Below are positions 63,457 through 64,000 of a stretch of 64,000 nucleotides of DNA, piece by piece (the stretch's first letter is position 1; every line of letters begins with the position of its first letter). The stretch comes from Sulfobacillus acidophilus (GTDB taxonomy: Bacteria; Bacillota; Sulfobacillia; Sulfobacillales; Sulfobacillaceae). The notes beneath the pieces were generated by a model. That model did not search any database, was not told where the DNA came from, and was given only the letters and a program-made list of their open reading frames with translations. Made by a program: the position numbers and the translations under genes. The stretch covers positions 1-64,000 of the forward strand of contig PXYV01000005.1 in assembly GCA_003023745.1 (NCBI GenBank). The letters run 5' to 3'.

Positions 63457-64000
63457 TTAGCCATCCCAACCGGCCACCGAAAGCGAAAAGCTGGCATCAA
63501 CGATCGGGAAATCTTGAAGAATGTTGCCGTTAGCCATCGTGACAGGATATACAGCCCAGTTTCGCTGAGACGGCGTCGCCACGTGTAATTGTGCAATGCG
63601 ACCGGTATCGGGTGAAAAATGGATTTGATAGGCGAGTAACCCCCGTGGGGCTTCCACCAACCCAATGCCGGTACGACGGCGCGGCCGCGATTCATCAAAG
63701 CGCGTCAATTTGTCTGATTGGACTCGTATTGCGTCGCGATCCCAGTTCCGTAGGATTTCGTGGATTAGTTTCAGGCTCACAGTCAGTTCGGCGACGCGGA
63801 TGCGAAAGCGCGCGTAGGAATCGCCGCTAGACAACACCGGAATGTGAAGGTTGTGGTGGGGATAATCGGCATACGGATGCACTTGGCGCACGTCCATCGC
63901 CAATCCCGCCGCACGTCCGACTGGCCCCACCGGCCGGATTGCCGCCACGGCTTGCGCAGGGACGGTACCGGCTCCGTGCAGGCGGTCTAGAAATGAAGTT
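63457..64000 (-). CDS. NuoD/HyfG-like large subunit, partial
   Basis: The frame is open to the right edge (about 180 C-terminal residues seen). RLHGAGTVPAQAV, IRPVGPVGRAAG and VRQVHPYADY are typical of group-4 large subunits such as HycE/HyfG. The C-terminus reads IVDASFSLSVAGWDG where [NiFe] hydrogenases have DPCxxC, so both nickel-binding cysteines are replaced. The complex is therefore probably an Ehr-type oxidoreductase and not a hydrogenase. The N-terminal cysteine pair lies outside the window. Confidence 0.8.
   Translation of the reverse strand, partial: TSFLDRLHGAGTVPAQAVAAIRPVGPVGRAAGLAMDVRQVHPYADYPHHNLHIPVLSSGDSYARFRIRVAELTVSLKLIHEILRNWDRDAIRVQSDKLTRFDESRPRRRTGIGLVEAPRGLLAYQIHFSPDTGRIAQLHVATPSQRNWAVYPVTMANGNILQDFPIVDASFSLSVAGWDG

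Overview
The window looks like chromosomal DNA of a spore-forming Firmicute close to Sulfobacillus and related acidophilic, thermotolerant Clostridia-like lineages. This is inferred from gene content and order: rapZ-yvcK-whiA, cdaA-cdaR-glmM-glmS with a glmS ribozyme, a gerA-type germinant receptor, Rex, a complete 14-gene nuo set, and frequent GTG/TTG starts with strong AGGAGG-type ribosome binding sites. No rRNA or tRNA gene was recognised.

Layout. 1-150: edge of a probable insertion sequence. 300-4221: ispH, ftsEX and an S41 peptidase. 4232-12116: uvrB-uvrA-uvrC followed by a small membrane protein and a HAD phosphatase. 12561-15577: rapZ-yvcK-whiA, with a small opposite-strand membrane gene upstream. 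15704-31126: nuoABCDEFGHIJKLMN, a polyprenyl diphosphate synthase and rex, apparently one long unit that couples NADH oxidation, quinone side-chain synthesis and NADH/NAD+ sensing. 31178-32824: an ABC1/UbiB kinase on the minus strand. 32987-38114: c-di-AMP synthase, its regulator, glmM and glmS. The glmS ribozyme cleavage site lies one base after the glmM stop codon.

38115-48960 is an accessory island downstream of glmS, the classic attTn7 position. It begins with what I read as a 1.4-kb Tn7-like remnant: TGT/ACA ends, TnsB-like iterons at both ends, a near-perfect 5-bp target duplication, a truncated tnsA and a vapBC module. After it come three 20-bp tandem repeats, further toxin-antitoxin modules (some frameshifted), small membrane or secreted proteins, an orphan second nuoB, a zinc-ribbon protein, a frameshifted acetyltransferase and an MFS transporter. 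A ~25-bp motif recurs between these gene modules, always in the same orientation.

48960-64000: an HPP membrane protein; a thioredoxin-fold gene with an in-frame TGA exactly where the first cysteine of a CxxC motif belongs and a SECIS-like hairpin just downstream (candidate selenoprotein); a gerA operon in the order AA-AC-AB with an apparent CTG start; a KimA-like potassium transporter; an NRAMP-related transporter with altered metal-site motifs; a secreted GH18 protein; and the end of a group-4-hydrogenase-like (Ehr-type) complex whose large subunit lacks the C-terminal nickel cysteines.

Key hypotheses: a Tn7-like remnant in attTn7, a candidate UxxC selenoprotein, a cassette-like repeat family in the island, and an Ehr-type complex alongside complete complex I.
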